Assembly (NCBI GenBank): GCA_020086605.1 | Contig: JACBWW010000016.1 | Span: 21,760,399-21,824,398, forward strand | Source: Lanius collurio | Lineage: Eukaryota > Chordata > Aves > Passeriformes > Laniidae | Direction of reading: 5' to 3' | Length of the DNA stretch: 64,000 nt | In this document: positions 63,501-64,000 of the stretch, piece by piece | Numbering within the stretch: the first letter of the stretch is position 1 | Layout of the letters: each line of letters begins with the position of its first letter | Program-made: the position numbers and the translations under genes | The notes under the pieces: model-generated | The model's database searches: none | The model's input: only the letters and a program-made list of their open reading frames with translations | Told to the model about the DNA's origin: nothing

Positions 63501-64000
63501 GCTTGGCTGCTCACTGGGGACAAGCCCAGCCCAGAAGCTGTGTGGGATCAGGAACTGGTGCCACGGTGGTTCCTTAGTCCCACACCTACCAAAGCCAATT
63601 GTAGGGTGTCAGCAACTTCAGGAGGAAGAGGAAGACTGAGCAGCCAAGATTTGTGTGTGCTACCAACCCAGCAGCTCTGAGCATTATTCCAGCCCCCACT
63701 GAGGCACAGCCTCAGAAATGTTCCTTAAACACTCCAGGAAAATACTTTGGTCCCTTGATGCACTTGCATGACACACCAAGAAGGGTGACAGAGTTCCTGC
63801 CTGCTAAAAGAAATTAGTGTTTAACCTGGATATTGATTAAGCCAACAAATCATGCTGACCAGGCTGCAATAACCAGAGGTACCCACAGGGATAAATGCCA
63901 GGTAAAAGAGGGTTTTTGCTTGCAGGGGAAGGGAGAGCACACTCAGGCTGGAGGTATATGTGGAAATGGATTTAATAAACACCTACTGGGTCTCCCTCCT
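60510..64000. other. Non-coding sequence, no gene seen
   Basis: No supported gene or recognised transposon. A stretch near 61580-61615 (CATAATTAAAATTACCATAA) has the texture of conserved non-coding DNA. T-rich low-complexity sequence lies at about 61270-61345. Open frames are all below 95 codons and overlap on both strands. Confidence 0.65.

Noticed and set aside
1..64000. tRNA, rRNA, snRNA, telomeric repeat, endogenous retrovirus or mitochondrial insert
   Set aside because: I looked for their usual conserved words on both strands and found none; a covariance-model or repeat-library search could still reveal degraded copies.

Overview
The window looks like non-coding DNA from a vertebrate nuclear genome, most likely a bird. 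The evidence for a bird is a thin scatter of old CR1 LINE fragments in both orientations, a few eroded MIR-type SINE fragments, many A/T homopolymers, and no L1, Alu or other young mammalian repeat that I can recognise. A crocodilian or turtle is possible, since those lineages also carry CR1, but the low repeat density fits a bird better. There is no prokaryotic organisation: no operons, ribosome binding sites, rRNA, tRNA, IS element or CRISPR array.

I found no protein-coding gene I can support. The open frames across the window are short, overlap on both strands, lack recognisable domains, and several run straight through repeat fossils or homopolymers. They are what chance gives in 64 kb. 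The sequence is therefore intergenic, or lies inside one or more very large introns; it cannot say which.

Layout. 1-8 kb is unique sequence with a G-rich pentamer repeat (848-871) and a MIR fossil (about 3.7 kb). 8-22 kb is unique sequence with a paired-motif candidate regulatory stretch near 12.2 kb, two near-perfect palindromes (10.6 and 18.2 kb) and several A/T tracts. 22-31 kb holds a second MIR fossil, an ancient LINE reverse-transcriptase fossil (23.75-24.3 kb) in which catalytic boxes A and C can still be read, and a CR1 element (30.2-30.9 kb) with an internal deletion. 31-39 kb holds two further CR1 3'-end fragments (34.0 and 38.4 kb). 42-47 kb has an AT/TG-rich microsatellite and two stretches that read like conserved non-coding elements. 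47-51 kb has a long C/T tract followed by a possible 27-nt microexon, a GAAA-type run, a third MIR fossil and a possible 240-nt exon. 51-64 kb is mostly unique sequence with a hairpin cluster (58.7-58.9 kb) and a 20-bp minisatellite (60.4 kb).

No new biological system was found. The items most worth testing are the hairpin cluster, the three splice-bounded candidate exons, and the candidate regulatory stretches, all of which need alignment or expression data that I do not have.
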